A DNA stretch of 64,000 nt, from the NCBI RefSeq assembly GCF_025128095.1, contig NZ_JAHLYT010000019.1:28811-92810 (forward strand), written 5' to 3'. This DNA is from Synechococcus sp. CS-1328. Its GTDB lineage: Bacteria; Cyanobacteriota; Cyanobacteriia; PCC-6307; Cyanobiaceae. A program made the translations under genes and the position numbers. The notes under the pieces are model-generated. The model was not told the origin of the DNA. It was given only the letters and a program-made list of their open reading frames with translations, and searched no databases. This document shows positions 45,212 to 56,619 of this stretch, one piece after another. How positions within the stretch are numbered: the first letter of the stretch is position 1; every line of letters begins with the position of its first letter.

Positions 45212-46510
45212 ATGTCCACCCAGCTCACGCTTCAGGCGCCCCTGGAACTGCCTCCCTCCGAGGTGACTCCCTACCTGGAACGCCTCTGGACCCACAACCT
45301 CGACGGGTCCAGCGGCGCCGCCACCTTCACCTTGCTGGTGTGGGATCCGGCCTGGCTGGAGCAGCACCTGATCCGCACCGGTCGCCTCGATGGCCCGATC
45401 ACCGGCCTGGTCAGTGACGACCTGGTGCGTGAGGCGGTGGCCGCCGTTCCCGACTGCGGCCTGCCGCCCAGCACAGCCCCCCTGGCGCCTGATCTGGCCT
45501 GGTCCCTGGGCCAGCAGCCCGGCGATCGCAAGGCCAACGATCTGCGCGGCCGCCATGTGGATGGCGCGATCAGCGCCCACATGCCCCGCCGCCTGATCAC
45601 CCTGGCCCCCACCCTGGAGCCGGCCGAAGCTCTGGAGACCCTGGTGGCGGCCTATTGCCCCCTTCCTGAAGATGGCGGCACCCGGCCGGCCTGCGGCGAT
45701 GTGGTGGTGTTGCGCGGTGGCATGGCCGCCCTGCAGCAGGGCCTGGATCTGGTCAACCCGCTGGTGGGGAGTGATCTGCCCTGCTGGGTGTGGTGGAACG
45801 GCTATCTCGACGAAGCCCCCGAGATGCTCGAATCCCTGGCGCCGGTGGCACGGCGGCTGATCGTGGACAGCTCCATGGGGCGGCCGCGGCGCTGCCTCGA
45901 TGTGCTGGAGGAGCGGATCGAGGCCGGCCAGGCGCTCAATGATCTCAACTGGCTGCGGCTGCGCAGCTGGCGCGAATCGCTGGCGATGGTGTTCGATCCC
46001 CCCAACCGCCGGGATGCTCTCAACCACGTGGTGCAGCTCGACATCGACGTGGAAGGCACCCACCCGGTGAAGGGGTTGCTCCTGGCCGCCTGGATCGCCG
46101 ATCGACTCGGCTGGCACCTGGAGAGCAGCTACCGGGTGGGAGGCGATGACCTCGGTGATGGGATCGGTGCCGACTTCCTGCGCACCGATGGGGTGGCGGT
46201 GCGCTTCCGCCAGATGCCCGTACCGGTGGGCGTGCCCAAGACCCATCCGGGCAGCCTGGTGGGGCTGCGCCTGATCTGCGAACCGATTGGCCGGCCGCCG
46301 CTGTGCGTGATTCTCTGCTCGGAATCGGGTGGCTGCATGCGGCTCGAGGCCGGCGGTGTGGCCAGCATGGAGCTGGCTGAGGAGGTGGTGCCGGTGCCCT
46401 CCGAAAGCGAGGAGATGGAGGTGGCGCGCCTGCTGTCCGGCGGTCACGACAGCACCAACCCCCTGCTGGCCGCTGCTGCCCCCCTGGCTGCCAAGCTGCT
46501 GCCCGACTGA
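45212..46510 (+). CDS. opcA: glucose-6-phosphate dehydrogenase assembly protein OpcA
   Basis: 432 residues. OpcA binds G6PDH, supports its oligomer assembly and confers redox (thioredoxin) control. Starts ELPPSEVTPYLERLWTHNLD, with LITLAPTLEPAEALETLVAA, a middle domain PCWVWWNGYLDEAPEML and the C-terminal part WIADRLGWHLESSY plus SVSG-like sequence SSEMEVARLLSGGHDSTNPL-type tail. Several conserved-looking cysteines are present (VPDCGLP, LICEPIG, ILCSESGGCM). Partner gene zwf is immediately upstream. Confidence 0.95.
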   Translation: MSTQLTLQAPLELPPSEVTPYLERLWTHNLDGSSGAATFTLLVWDPAWLEQHLIRTGRLDGPITGLVSDDLVREAVAAVPDCGLPPSTAPLAPDLAWSLGQQPGDRKANDLRGRHVDGAISAHMPRRLITLAPTLEPAEALETLVAAYCPLPEDGGTRPACGDVVVLRGGMAALQQGLDLVNPLVGSDLPCWVWWNGYLDEAPEMLESLAPVARRLIVDSSMGRPRRCLDVLEERIEAGQALNDLNWLRLRSWRESLAMVFDPPNRRDALNHVVQLDIDVEGTHPVKGLLLAAWIADRLGWHLESSYRVGGDDLGDGIGADFLRTDGVAVRFRQMPVPVGVPKTHPGSLVGLRLICEPIGRPPLCVILCSESGGCMRLEAGGVASMELAEEVVPVPSESEEMEVARLLSGGHDSTNPLLAAAAPLAAKLLPD

Positions 46511-46545
46511 GCACCGGTCCCGGCGGCGGGACATCCCAAACCTCC

Positions 46546-47979
46546 ATGGCCTGCCTGATCGCCGCGCCTTGCAGCGGCAGCGGCAAGACCCTGCTCAGCC
46601 TCTCCCTGGCCGCCCTGGCCCGGCGGCGGGGCCTGCGGATTCAGCCCTTCAAGGTGGGTCCGGACTACCTCGACCCGCAGTTGCTGAGTCGGGTCAGCGG
46701 CCAACCCTGCCGCAACCTCGACACGTTGTTGTGTGGCCCGGAGTGGGTGCGCCGCAGTTTCCACTGGCATGGCAGCCGGGCCGACCTCTGCCTGGTGGAA
46801 GGGGTGATGGGCCTGTTCGACGGCCGCGGCCCCACCAGTGCGGGCAGTTCAGCCGAGGTGGCTTCCCTGCTGGATCTGCAGGTGGTGCTGGTGGTGGAAG
46901 CCTCGCGCCAGGCCGGTTCGATCGCGGCCCTGGTGCGGGGCTTTCGGGATCACGGGCCACCGCCGGTGCGGCTGGCCGGGGTGGTGCTGAACCGCGTCGC
47001 CAGCGACCGGCATCGTGCCCTGCTGCGGGAGGCCCTCGACGCGATCGCCGTGCCCCTGCTGGGGATTCTGCCGGTGTCGCCCGCCCTGGAACTTCCCTCC
47101 CGCCATCTGGGGCTGCTGCCACCGCAGGAGCTCAACGACCTGGACGCGCGGGAAGCGGCCTGGGCCTCTCTGGCGGAGCAGCATCTCGACCTGGAGCGGA
47201 TCTGGCCGCTGCTCTCACCGGTGGCGACCCTGCCCCAGCAGCAGGATCCGATCCGCTGGTGCCTCGCGTCAGGATCCATGGAATCCCCAGGTGACGCTCG
47301 CAAGGGCGCTCCCCTGCCGCTGGCAATCGCCAGCGATGCCGCCTTCCATTTCCGCTACCCGGAAGCCACCGAACTCCTGGCGGCCCTCGGCCTGGAGGCT
47401 CGGCCCTGGAGCCCCCTGGCGGATGAGCCCCTGCCAGCCGGCTGCCGAGCGGTGGTGCTGCCCGGTGGCTATCCGGAGCTGCACGCCCCGGCGCTGGCGG
47501 CGGCTCAACGCAGCCTCGGATCGTTACGCCAGGCTGCGGCCGCCGGCGTGCCCCTGGTGGCGGAGTGCGGCGGCCTGCTGCTGCTGGGCCGCTCGCTGGA
47601 AGACCAGCAGGGGCGCCGCCATGGGATGGCGGGGCTGCTGCCCTTCACGGCCCGCCGCGGTGGCCTCAGCCTCGGCTACCGCGAGGCCGTGGGCGAACGG
47701 GACGGCCTGCTTGTGCGCCGCGGAGAGCGGCTGGTGGGCCATGAATTCCACCGCTGGCAGCTCACAGATGATCCCGAAATGTCGCGCGACGTAGCCAGCT
47801 GCGACCGGCTGTGGCAGCTTGAAGGCTGGGGAAATCCGCGGAGGGTGGAAGGATGGACGAGCGGCACGATGCACGCTTCCTGGCTGCATCTCCACTGGGC
47901 TGGTTGCCCGAAGATACCGAGACGCTTGGCCGCCGCAGCCGTCCGCGCCGCGCCCCTGACCCCGAGTCCCGTTTTGTGA
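46546..47979 (+). CDS. cobB: cobyrinate a,c-diamide synthase
   Basis: 477 residues. ATP-dependent glutamine amidotransferase that amidates the a and c side chains in cobalamin (or pseudocobalamin) synthesis; also called CbiA. N-terminal P-loop-like ACLIAAPCSGSGKTLLSLSL, KVGPDYLDPQLLSRV, VEGVMGLFDGRG; C-terminal class I glutaminase: RAVVLPGGYPELHAPALA, AECGGLLLLG with the Cys nucleophile, and the His in GTMHASWLHLHW. With cbiT it shows a B12 pathway. The stop overlaps the acylphosphatase start (GTGA at 47976-47979). Confidence 0.95.
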   Translation: MACLIAAPCSGSGKTLLSLSLAALARRRGLRIQPFKVGPDYLDPQLLSRVSGQPCRNLDTLLCGPEWVRRSFHWHGSRADLCLVEGVMGLFDGRGPTSAGSSAEVASLLDLQVVLVVEASRQAGSIAALVRGFRDHGPPPVRLAGVVLNRVASDRHRALLREALDAIAVPLLGILPVSPALELPSRHLGLLPPQELNDLDAREAAWASLAEQHLDLERIWPLLSPVATLPQQQDPIRWCLASGSMESPGDARKGAPLPLAIASDAAFHFRYPEATELLAALGLEARPWSPLADEPLPAGCRAVVLPGGYPELHAPALAAAQRSLGSLRQAAAAGVPLVAECGGLLLLGRSLEDQQGRRHGMAGLLPFTARRGGLSLGYREAVGERDGLLVRRGERLVGHEFHRWQLTDDPEMSRDVASCDRLWQLEGWGNPRRVEGWTSGTMHASWLHLHWAGCPKIPRRLAAAAVRAAPLTPSPVL

Positions 47980-48278
47980 GCCGCAGGGAGCCTCCCGCCG
48001 CCTTGCCGCTGATGCGCTGGCGCCTGATTGCCCAGGGGGTGGTGCAGGGGGTGGGCTACCGCGAGGCCTGTCGCCGCACGGCCGTGGGCCTGGGCCTGGC
48101 CGGTTGGGTGCGCAACCGAACCGATGGCACGGTGGAAATGGAAGCGGAAGGCCAGCTCAGCCAGCTCAACGATTTCAGACTCTGGTGTGACAAGGGTCCG
48201 CTCCACGCCCGCGTCAACCGGGTGGAGACCAGCCAGATCCCGCTCACCGGCGAAGACTGGTTTGAGGTGCGCTCCTGA
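47976..48278 (+). CDS. acyP: acylphosphatase
   Basis: 100 residues from GTG at 47976, chosen because it overlaps the cobB stop and gives normal family length. Hydrolyses acyl-phosphates such as acetyl phosphate. Signature GVVQGVGYREACRR with the catalytic Arg and LAGWVRNRTDGTVEMEAEG with the catalytic Asn are intact. Given the acyl-CoA synthetase/acetyltransferase elsewhere in the window, control of acetyl phosphate is an attractive but unproven link. Confidence 0.93.
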   Translation: MSRREPPAALPLMRWRLIAQGVVQGVGYREACRRTAVGLGLAGWVRNRTDGTVEMEAEGQLSQLNDFRLWCDKGPLHARVNRVETSQIPLTGEDWFEVRS

Positions 48279-48310
48279 TCGACTCCTCCGAGGCGACATC
48301 CACAGGATCG

Positions 48311-48949
48311 GTGCCTGCTGCTTCCCCTCTGGAACTGTGGCTGCTGCGTCATGGCGCCACCTCCTGGGCCCGCAGTGGCCGCCATACCGGCCGAACCGAT
48401 CTGCCCCTGCTGCCGGAAGGGGAGACGGAAGCCCGCGCCCTGGCACCGCTTCTGGCCCGCTATCGCTTCACGGCGGTGCTGGTGAGCCCGCTGCAGAGGG
48501 CCCTGCGCACCTGCGAGCTGGCCGGTCTGGCCGGGCAGGCCATCCACTGCGATGACCTTCAGGAGTGGGATTACGGCGCCTATGAAGGCATCACCACCGC
48601 CGAGATCCGCCGTTCCGTGCCGGGCTGGACGATTTGGAGCCATCCCTGCCCCGAGGGGGAAACCCTGGAGGGCGTCGAGCAGCGTTGCCGGCGCGTGATC
48701 GCCCAGGCCGCTGCGCTGGCCGCAAAGCCGCTCTCCGACTCCATCCCCCCCTTGCCCGCCGCTGAACCCAGACGGGTGGCCCTGTTTGCCCATGGCCATC
48801 TGCTGCGCAGCCTCGCCGGCACCTGGCTGGGTCTGGGCGCGGCGGGCGGTGCCCTGCTGGCCCTGGATACCGCCTGCATCGGTGTGCTCGGCAAGGAACG
48901 GGACCAACGGGTGATCCTGCGCTGGAATGCCCCGGTGCAGTGGCCCTGA
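48311..48949 (+). CDS. histidine phosphatase family protein
   Basis: 212 residues, GTG start. Phosphoglycerate-mutase-like fold: LLRHGATSWARSGRHTGRTD with the phospho-His, SPLQRALRTCELAG, EWDYGAYEG (acid/base Glu) and LFAHGHLLRSLAGTW with the second His. Substrate not defined; small members include sugar-phosphate and cobalamin-pathway (CobC) phosphatases, and the neighbour cobB makes CobC-like activity possible (inference). Confidence 0.88.
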   Translation: MPAASPLELWLLRHGATSWARSGRHTGRTDLPLLPEGETEARALAPLLARYRFTAVLVSPLQRALRTCELAGLAGQAIHCDDLQEWDYGAYEGITTAEIRRSVPGWTIWSHPCPEGETLEGVEQRCRRVIAQAAALAAKPLSDSIPPLPAAEPRRVALFAHGHLLRSLAGTWLGLGAAGGALLALDTACIGVLGKERDQRVILRWNAPVQWP

Positions 48950-48966
48950 AGGCTCCGACCGAACCC

Positions 48967-49695
48967 ATGTCCCTCCTTGCTACCGCCGGATCCGCCGGTT
49001 CGCTGCCTGCCCCCCTGCTGGGCGAGCTGAGCGCCTTCGCGCTGGCGGTGGGGTTCTCGCCGGTCCATCTCGGCCTGCTGTTCCTGCTGCTGCTCGGTCC
49101 ACGCCCCCTGCAGCGGGGCGGGTGGTTCGTGGCGGGCTGGCTGTTCACCTCCGTGCTCACCGTGACCCTGCTGGTGACCATCGGGCACGGCCTGCTGCTG
49201 GGCATGGAGAAGGGCTCGGTCCATCGCACCGGCCTCGATCTGCTCGGAGCCGGAGCCCTCCTGGCCCTGGGTCTGCGCGAACTGCTGGGCCGCAGCGCCG
49301 CCGGTGATCAGCCCCCCAGCTGGACCACCCAGCTGGAGCGTTTCTGCGCCATGCCCCTGCCACTGCTGCTGGGCCTCAGTGGCGTGCTGCAGGTGATCAG
49401 CCCCGAAGACCTGTTTCTCTATGCCAAGACGGCGGGCAGCCTGCTGGCCTCCGACCTGGGCCGCGGCCAGGAAGCCCTGATCACCCTGCTCTTCAGCCTG
49501 GCCAGCAGCCTGCTGCTGCTCGTGCCCTTTGCCGCCGTGCTGCTGCTGGGCAGCGATCGTGTGCTGCCGCTGCTGCAGCGGGCCAAGACCTGGCTGTTCG
49601 AACGGGGCGAACTGATCGTGGCGGGGGTCAGCCTTCTGCTGGCTGGCTATCTGGGCTGGCAGGGCATTGACGGCCTGCAGTTGCCGATGCGCTGA
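48967..49695 (+). CDS. GAP-family (Sap-like) six-helix membrane protein
   Basis: 242 residues from ATG 48967; GTG 48940 would overlap the phosphatase gene. Six hydrophobic helices: LGELSAFALAVGFSPVHLGL, LLFLLLLGPRPL, GWLFTSVLTVTLLVTIGHGL, LLGAGALLALGLRELLG, ITLLFSLASSLLLLVPFAAV and LIVAGVSLLLAGYLGWQGID. The pattern corresponds to GAP (GPL-addressing protein) transporters of mycobacteria and their cyanobacterial relatives, possibly exporting lipids. Function in cyanobacteria is not established. Confidence 0.75.
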   Translation: MSLLATAGSAGSLPAPLLGELSAFALAVGFSPVHLGLLFLLLLGPRPLQRGGWFVAGWLFTSVLTVTLLVTIGHGLLLGMEKGSVHRTGLDLLGAGALLALGLRELLGRSAAGDQPPSWTTQLERFCAMPLPLLLGLSGVLQVISPEDLFLYAKTAGSLLASDLGRGQEALITLLFSLASSLLLLVPFAAVLLLGSDRVLPLLQRAKTWLFERGELIVAGVSLLLAGYLGWQGIDGLQLPMR

Positions 49696-49749
49696 GCCAC
49701 ACGTCTGCAGGGTGCAACGCCTCTGGGTGGTGGCCCTGCCGAATGCGAC

Positions 49750-51215
49750 TCATCCCCCCTCCAGCCAGTGTCGCCATCGCTCCTGCTCGGCCGGGTTGGC
49801 TGGGCCTGCAGCCAGGCAGACCGCCTGCGAGGCCCGGCTCACCGCGACATAGACGAGCTGGCGCCGCAGCCGTTCATCCGGGGGCCAGAAGACATCCCCA
49901 TCCACGAACACCTCGCCGAAGGTGCTGCCCTGGCTGCGATGGACGGTGAGCACAGCCGCCGGCCCCAGGGAGGCAAAGGCATCGCGCACCAGGAAAAAGC
50001 GCCGCCAGAGTGCCTTGCCGCTCTTGCGTCCGGCCTCGCGCGCCTCCTGGCGCAGCTTGGTCAGCACCGTCTCCAGGGCCCCACGGCCTGAGGAGCCGAT
50101 CGGCGGCAGCAGGCGCAGCTGCAGCTGGGTTTCACCCGCTTCCACCGAAGCCGTCAGGGTGTCGATCAGCGGCGCCTCGTCGACGCCGAAGTCGCGCAGA
50201 TCGCAGCGCTCGGGCTGCACGTCCTGCACCACTAGCTCGCGGTTGGAGCCCAGCACCATGTCGGGTTCCTCCGCGGCCTCCGCCCCCTCGCGGCAGGCCG
50301 GTGCCATCACGGCGGAGCGACTGATCAGCACCTCACCGGGCAGCACCGGCAGCTGGTCGGCCATGGTTCCGTGCAGGGCCCGGCGGGCAATCGGCACCAG
50401 TTGCTCCAGCCGGCGGTTCGTGTAGCAGAGAATCCGGACTTGATCGGGGTCGGCCGTTGCGGCGGAGCGTTGCAGCGCTTCCTGGGCGGCCGCGAGCCAG
50501 GCGCGCCGATCCAGCAACGCCACCTGCCCCTGGGGGCTGCACAGGGCCGGCAGGGGTGGCGGCTGGCGACAGGGGAGGGCTCCGAGCCGCACCCCCTCGG
50601 CCAGGCGCAGCACCGGGCCCTGATGGCGCACCACCTGCTGCAGGGCCGCTCCCTGGGCCCGCCCGATCGCGAACACAGGACTGCTCGGCTCCCCCACCGG
50701 CGGCAGCTGGGCCGGATCGCCCACGAACACCAACCGGGTGCGGAACGGATGGGCACAGCGCAGGGTGATCTCCAGCAGGGTGCCATCCACCATCGAGGCC
50801 TCGTCCACCAGCACCAGCCCCAGCGATTCGAGGGCGGCGGCGGTCTGCTCCGTTTCCTCGCAGCGTTCCAGATCCCGCTCGCGCCGCAGCTTCAGGCGCA
50901 GCAGCCGGTGGATCGTGGAGGGATACCAGGTGGGCTGCAGGCCCTGTCGTTGCAGATGGTGACGCAGCACCCCCACGGCCTTGTGGGTCGGCGCCACCAC
51001 GGTCCAGCAGAGGGCGGCGGCCTCCGCCAGTGCCAGAAACCGCATCGAGAGGAAGGTCTTGCCGGTGCCGGCAAAGCCCTGCAGCACAAAGGGGGTGCCA
51101 TCGGCCGGAGCCGCCAGCCAGGTGGCGAAGGCGGCCAGGGCTTGGTGCTGATCGGCGGTGAGCCCCTCGCCGTTGTCGGCCGGTGCTGCGGCGGAGGAGC
51201 TGCGGGAGGCGCTGC

Positions 51216-51219
<4 letters not shown>
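49750..51219 (-). CDS. RecD-like ATP-dependent helicase/nuclease-domain protein
   Basis: 489 residues, TTG start overlapping the DUF212 gene stop. Superfamily 1 helicase: Walker A GFAGTGKTFLSMRFL (about 48-62), APTHKAVGVLRHHL (Ia), LVLVDEASMVDGTLL (Walker B), FVGDPAQLPPVGEPS (III), CYTNRRLEQLV (IV), LTVHRSQGSTFGEVFVD (V) and YVAVSRASQAV (VI). This compact RecD2/UvrD-C type is conserved in cyanobacteria as a single-gene helicase; no nuclease domain seen. Last gene of a crtE-DUF212-helicase operon on the minus strand. Confidence 0.92.
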
Positions 51220-52780
<1,561 letters not shown>

Positions 52781-53689
52781 TCAGGGCAGCAGGTCGGCCA
52801 GGGGCTGATCGAGGCCGCTGCGCTGGCACCAGCTGGTCACGGTGTTGACCAGCAACAGGGTCACGGTCATCGGGCCCACCCCGCCAGGTACCGGCGTGAT
52901 CGCGCTGGCGATCGGATCTACCTCCTCGAACCGCACATCTCCGCAGAGTTTGGCCCGGGCCTGCGGACCGGCTGATGGGTCGGGATCGAGGCGATGGATG
53001 CCCACGTCCACCACCACCGCCCCGGGCTTGACGTGCTCGGCCCCAATCATCCGGGGCCGGCCGGCCGCCACCACCAGCACATCCGCCTGGCGGGTCAGCG
53101 CCGCCAGGTCGCTGGTGCGGGAGTGGGCCACGCTCACGGTGGCGTCGGCCGCCTGGAGCATCAGCGCCATCGGCTGGCCCACCAGGATGCTGCGGCCCAC
53201 CACCACCGCCCGTTTGCCCCGCAGCTCCACGCCGGAGCAGGCCAGCAGGGCCATCACGCCGGCGGGGGTGCAGCTGCGCGGACCAGGCTCTCCCTTGAGC
53301 AGCCGGCCGAGATTGAGCGTGTGCAGGCCGTCGGCGTCCTTGTCCGGATCGATCGCGGCCAGCAGGGGCCCCTCGCAGAGGCCGGCCGGCAGGGGCAACT
53401 GCAGCAGGATCCCGTCCACGCAGGGATCGGCGTTGAGCTGTCGAATCGCGGTCAGCACCTCCTCGGCAGGGGTTCCGGCCTCCAGGTGGGTCAGGAAGCT
53501 GCGGATGCCCACACGGGCGCAGGCCTTCTCCTTGTTGGCCACATAGACGCCGCTGGCGGGATCGTCGCCCACCCGCAGCACCGCCAGCCCCGGCGGCCTG
53601 CCAGCCCGCTCCCGCCGCTCGGCGACCACGACGGCCAGGCGCTGCTCGATCTCCTGGGCCAAAAGGCGTCCGTCCAGACGGGTGGCCAT
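52781..53689 (-). CDS. folD: bifunctional methylenetetrahydrofolate dehydrogenase/cyclohydrolase
   Basis: 302 residues from ATG 53689 ([20 protein letters not shown]). Interconverts 5,10-methylene- and 10-formyl-tetrahydrofolate. Signature blocks: [18 protein letters not shown] with the catalytic Lys, [43 protein letters not shown] (NADP site) and [15 protein letters not shown]. The upstream continuation of this frame to 54583 is antisense to the 7TM-HD gene and not coding. Divergent from that gene with 75 bases between. Confidence 0.96.
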   Translation of the reverse strand: MATRLDGRLLAQEIEQRLAVVVAERRERAGRPPGLAVLRVGDDPASGVYVANKEKACARVGIRSFLTHLEAGTPAEEVLTAIRQLNADPCVDGILLQLPLPAGLCEGPLLAAIDPDKDADGLHTLNLGRLLKGEPGPRSCTPAGVMALLACSGVELRGKRAVVVGRSILVGQPMALMLQAADATVSVAHSRTSDLAALTRQADVLVVAAGRPRMIGAEHVKPGAVVVDVGIHRLDPDPSAGPQARAKLCGDVRFEEVDPIASAITPVPGGVGPMTVTLLLVNTVTSWCQRSGLDQPLADLLP

Positions 53690-53764
53690 GCAGATCGCGG
53701 CATCTCGGCATCCAGCATGCCTGGGTTGTTTCGTCCCAGCGGGCCCCTCGCTAGCTTGGTGGTC

Positions 53765-55852
53765 ATGGGGATTCCAGTGCGTCGTGCCAGGACTCTGTGG
53801 CGACGTTTCGTGCGCCTGGAATGCCCTCGCCAGCCGCTGGCGGCCTGGAGCATGCAGGCCACGGCGGGTGTGCTGCTGATGTGCCTGCTGGTGGCGTTGG
53901 TCACCAGTTGGCCCTGGCTCACCCAACCCAGCCTGCAGCCTGGCTTTCCATCCCCGTTCACGGCCCGCGCTCCCCGCGATGCCACGGTGGTGGACAGTGA
54001 GGAGCTCGAGCTGCGTCGCAGCCAGCTGGTGCCCCGCAGCCATGTGCAGGTGGTGGACGATCGGGCCAGCCGCGATCTGCAGGCCCGCCTGGAGCTGGAG
54101 CTGCGTCGCCTCAAGCTCTCGATCACCTCTCCCCAGCAGCGCCTCGGCACCCAGACCCTCAGTCCGGATGAGCAGGCGTGGCTCGAATCGCTCAGCCCGA
54201 CCCAATGGACCGACTGGACCACCCAGGTGCGTCAGGTTCAGGCCCGCATGCTCGGCCAGGGACTGGTGGCGACTGTGGCCGACAGCCAGCTGGTCAGCGC
54301 CGCCCACCTCCACTTCGAGGGTCTGCCGAGTACGGGCCGCCGGCTTGCCGCACGGCTGGTGGCGGAATCCGTGGCCGGCCACAGCAACCTGCGCACCGAT
54401 GCGGCCCTCACCCAGCGCCGCATTGAAGATCTGGTGACCCAGCAAGGCGTTCCCACCATCGCCGTGAAGCGCGGTGATCTGATCACCCGCCAGGGGGAAG
54501 CGATCAGCTCCCAGGCCTATGACGTGCTCGATTATTTCGGGCTGGTGAGTCGCCAGCCGAGGCCCTTGGCCTGGTTGCAGCACGTCACGGAGGCCCTGGC
54601 CACCTGTGGTTTGATCCTGCTGGTGCTGCGCCGCTGGCGGGCCCGGGCCGAACCGCGACAGGCCCTGCTGGTGCTGGGCATGCTGTTGGTGGTGCAGGCC
54701 TTCAAGCTCTGGCTGGGTCCGGCCGCCAGCCCGATGGCCCTGCTGGTCCCGCCCACCCTGCTGCTGGCCGAGGGGCTGGGGACCGTGGCCGGTCTGGCCT
54801 GGCTGGCTGGGGCCTCCCTGCTGTGGCCGTTGCCACTGGATGCGCTGGTGAACGTGCGGGTGTTGCTGGCGGCCACGATCGCGGCGGTGGCGGCGATCGT
54901 GGCCAGCCGCCAGCGCAACCGTGTCCAGCTGCTGCAGCTGGCCGTGCTGCTACCCACCGCCGCCCTGGTGCTGCAATGGCTTCTGGTGCAGCTGGCCGGG
55001 CTGACGGGGGTCACCGGTGGTCGGCTGCCTGAAGCCTCCCAGCTGCTCAGCGAAGCGCTGCTGATGGGTGGCCTGGTGATGGCGGGTGTGCTGCTGGCGC
55101 CGCTGGTGGAGAGCTCCTTCGGGTTGCTGACGCGGGCTCGCCTGCTGGAACTGGCCGATCTGGAGCGACCCCTGCTGCGGCGACTCTCCTGTGAGGCGCC
55201 TGGCACCTTCGAGCACACCCTGATGATCGCCGGCCTGGCCGAGGAGGGGGCGCGGGCGATCCGGGCCGATGTGGACCTGATCCGCACCGGGGCCCTCTAT
55301 CACGATGTGGGCAAACTGCATGCCCCGCAGTGGTTCATCGAGAATCAGGGGGATGGTAATAATCCCCACGACAGCCTCGATGACCCCTTCCGCAGCGCTG
55401 AAATCCTGCAGGCCCACGTCGATGAAGGCCTGACCCTGGCGCGCCGCCACCGCCTGCCCCGCCCCCTGGCGGACTTCATTCCCGAGCACCAGGGCACCCT
55501 GAAAATGGGTTATTTCTTTTATCAGGCCCGTGAGCGCGATCCCTCCGTTCCGGAGGCCGCCTTCCGCTACCGGGGGCCGGCGCCGCGCAGCCCTGAAACC
55601 GCCATTCTGATGCTGGCCGATGGTTGCGAGGCGGCGTTGCGCTCCTTGCCGCCAGGCACCTCGGAGCAGGAGGCTGGCGCGATGGTGCGGCGCATCATCG
55701 AAGCGCGGCGCCACGATGGCCAACTGGCCAGCAGCGGACTGGGACAGGCCGATCTGGAGCTGCTGGTGCGCGCCTTTGTGCGGGTCTGGAAACGGATGCG
55801 GCATCGGCGCATCCCCTATCCGATCCCGGCCCGCAAGGCCTACAGCGCCTGA
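53765..55852 (+). CDS. 7TM-HD phosphohydrolase (PgpH-like c-di-AMP phosphodiesterase)
   Basis: 695 residues from ATG 53765. N-terminal helix, large extracytoplasmic 7TMR-HDED domain (about 60-260, with [15 protein letters not shown] and [16 protein letters not shown]), seven membrane helices (about 265-470) and a cytoplasmic HD domain: [37 protein letters not shown] (HD metal pair near 511), PHDSLDDPF and [12 protein letters not shown]. Listeria PgpH of this layout hydrolyses c-di-AMP; cyanobacteria use c-di-AMP in day-night and osmotic control, so this function is likely (inference from family). Confidence 0.93.
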   Translation: MGIPVRRARTLWRRFVRLECPRQPLAAWSMQATAGVLLMCLLVALVTSWPWLTQPSLQPGFPSPFTARAPRDATVVDSEELELRRSQLVPRSHVQVVDDRASRDLQARLELELRRLKLSITSPQQRLGTQTLSPDEQAWLESLSPTQWTDWTTQVRQVQARMLGQGLVATVADSQLVSAAHLHFEGLPSTGRRLAARLVAESVAGHSNLRTDAALTQRRIEDLVTQQGVPTIAVKRGDLITRQGEAISSQAYDVLDYFGLVSRQPRPLAWLQHVTEALATCGLILLVLRRWRARAEPRQALLVLGMLLVVQAFKLWLGPAASPMALLVPPTLLLAEGLGTVAGLAWLAGASLLWPLPLDALVNVRVLLAATIAAVAAIVASRQRNRVQLLQLAVLLPTAALVLQWLLVQLAGLTGVTGGRLPEASQLLSEALLMGGLVMAGVLLAPLVESSFGLLTRARLLELADLERPLLRRLSCEAPGTFEHTLMIAGLAEEGARAIRADVDLIRTGALYHDVGKLHAPQWFIENQGDGNNPHDSLDDPFRSAEILQAHVDEGLTLARRHRLPRPLADFIPEHQGTLKMGYFFYQARERDPSVPEAAFRYRGPAPRSPETAILMLADGCEAALRSLPPGTSEQEAGAMVRRIIEARRHDGQLASSGLGQADLELLVRAFVRVWKRMRHRRIPYPIPARKAYSA

Positions 55853-55870
55853 TCAGTCAGACCGGGACCC

Positions 55871-56512
55871 TCACTGCTCCCGATCCGCATCAGGCCTGTC
55901 GGCATCCTTGCTGTCGTGGTCAAACCGCTCCCAGGCTTCCAGCAGGGTGTAAGCCGCCAGGCGGCGATACCAGAGCTCCGGATCACCGCCCTGATCCGGA
56001 TGCCAGTGCTGCAGCTTGCGGCGCCAGCTGGCCCGGATCACGGGCCAGTCGCTGCCGGGTGGGACGCCGAGCTCGGCGCAGGCGCGGAGGTAGCGATCGT
56101 GTCCCCGCAGATCGCTCGGTGGCGCGGCTTCAGGGCCGGCTTTCGCCGCAGCTGGCAGCGGAGCAGGGGTGGGGGGTGTCTGGGGACGATGGCGTGGACT
56201 GGGATCGGCCCCAGTGGCGTGGGAAAACTGATGCGGTGTGGCTCCGCCTCGGCGGGACCACCGGCGAAGCAATGCACCGGCCAGACCCAGCAGGCCGCGG
56301 CTGATCAGCCCGCCACCAGCCAGCAGGAAGATGGCCGGGGAGAACAGCATCACGGTGCTGTCGCGGGCCTGCTCGAGATTGCCGTTGCGGCGCGCCTGCT
56401 CAGCCATCGCCAGGATGATCGCGGCCAGCACCGCGCCGATCACCACGCTGGTGAGGCCGATCCAGAGGGAGTCCCACCAGCGGGGCGGCGGGCGATGGTG
56501 GGCTCTGCTCAA
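55871..56512 (-). CDS. membrane-anchored J-domain protein
   Basis: 213 residues, TTG start. Two N-terminal transmembrane helices (IGLTSVVIGAVLAAIILAMA and STVMLFSPAIFLLAGGGLI), a Pro/Ala-rich linker, and a C-terminal divergent J-domain: YLRACAELGVPPGSDWPVIR, WRRKLQHWHPDQGGDPELWY with HPD at the loop, and YTLLEAWERFD. Probably recruits DnaK to the membrane. Start uncertain. It converges with the 7TM-HD gene and is divergent from the ATP-grasp gene. Confidence 0.82.
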   Translation of the reverse strand: MSRAHHRPPPRWWDSLWIGLTSVVIGAVLAAIILAMAEQARRNGNLEQARDSTVMLFSPAIFLLAGGGLISRGLLGLAGALLRRWSRRGGATPHQFSHATGADPSPRHRPQTPPTPAPLPAAAKAGPEAAPPSDLRGHDRYLRACAELGVPPGSDWPVIRASWRRKLQHWHPDQGGDPELWYRRLAAYTLLEAWERFDHDSKDADRPDADREQ

Positions 56513-56619
56513 GCGGCCATCCCATCCGGGCTCGACCCTCGCAGGCTACCCAGGACAAATCGGAGGGTTGGCGCGGCGGCCTGGGCTCAGCAGCATGGGG
56601 ATAGTCCGGCGGCCAGGCC

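Noticed and set aside
44864..46534. 556-residue minus-strand frame opposite zwf/opcA
   Set aside because: Low-complexity His/Gln-rich shadow of opcA.
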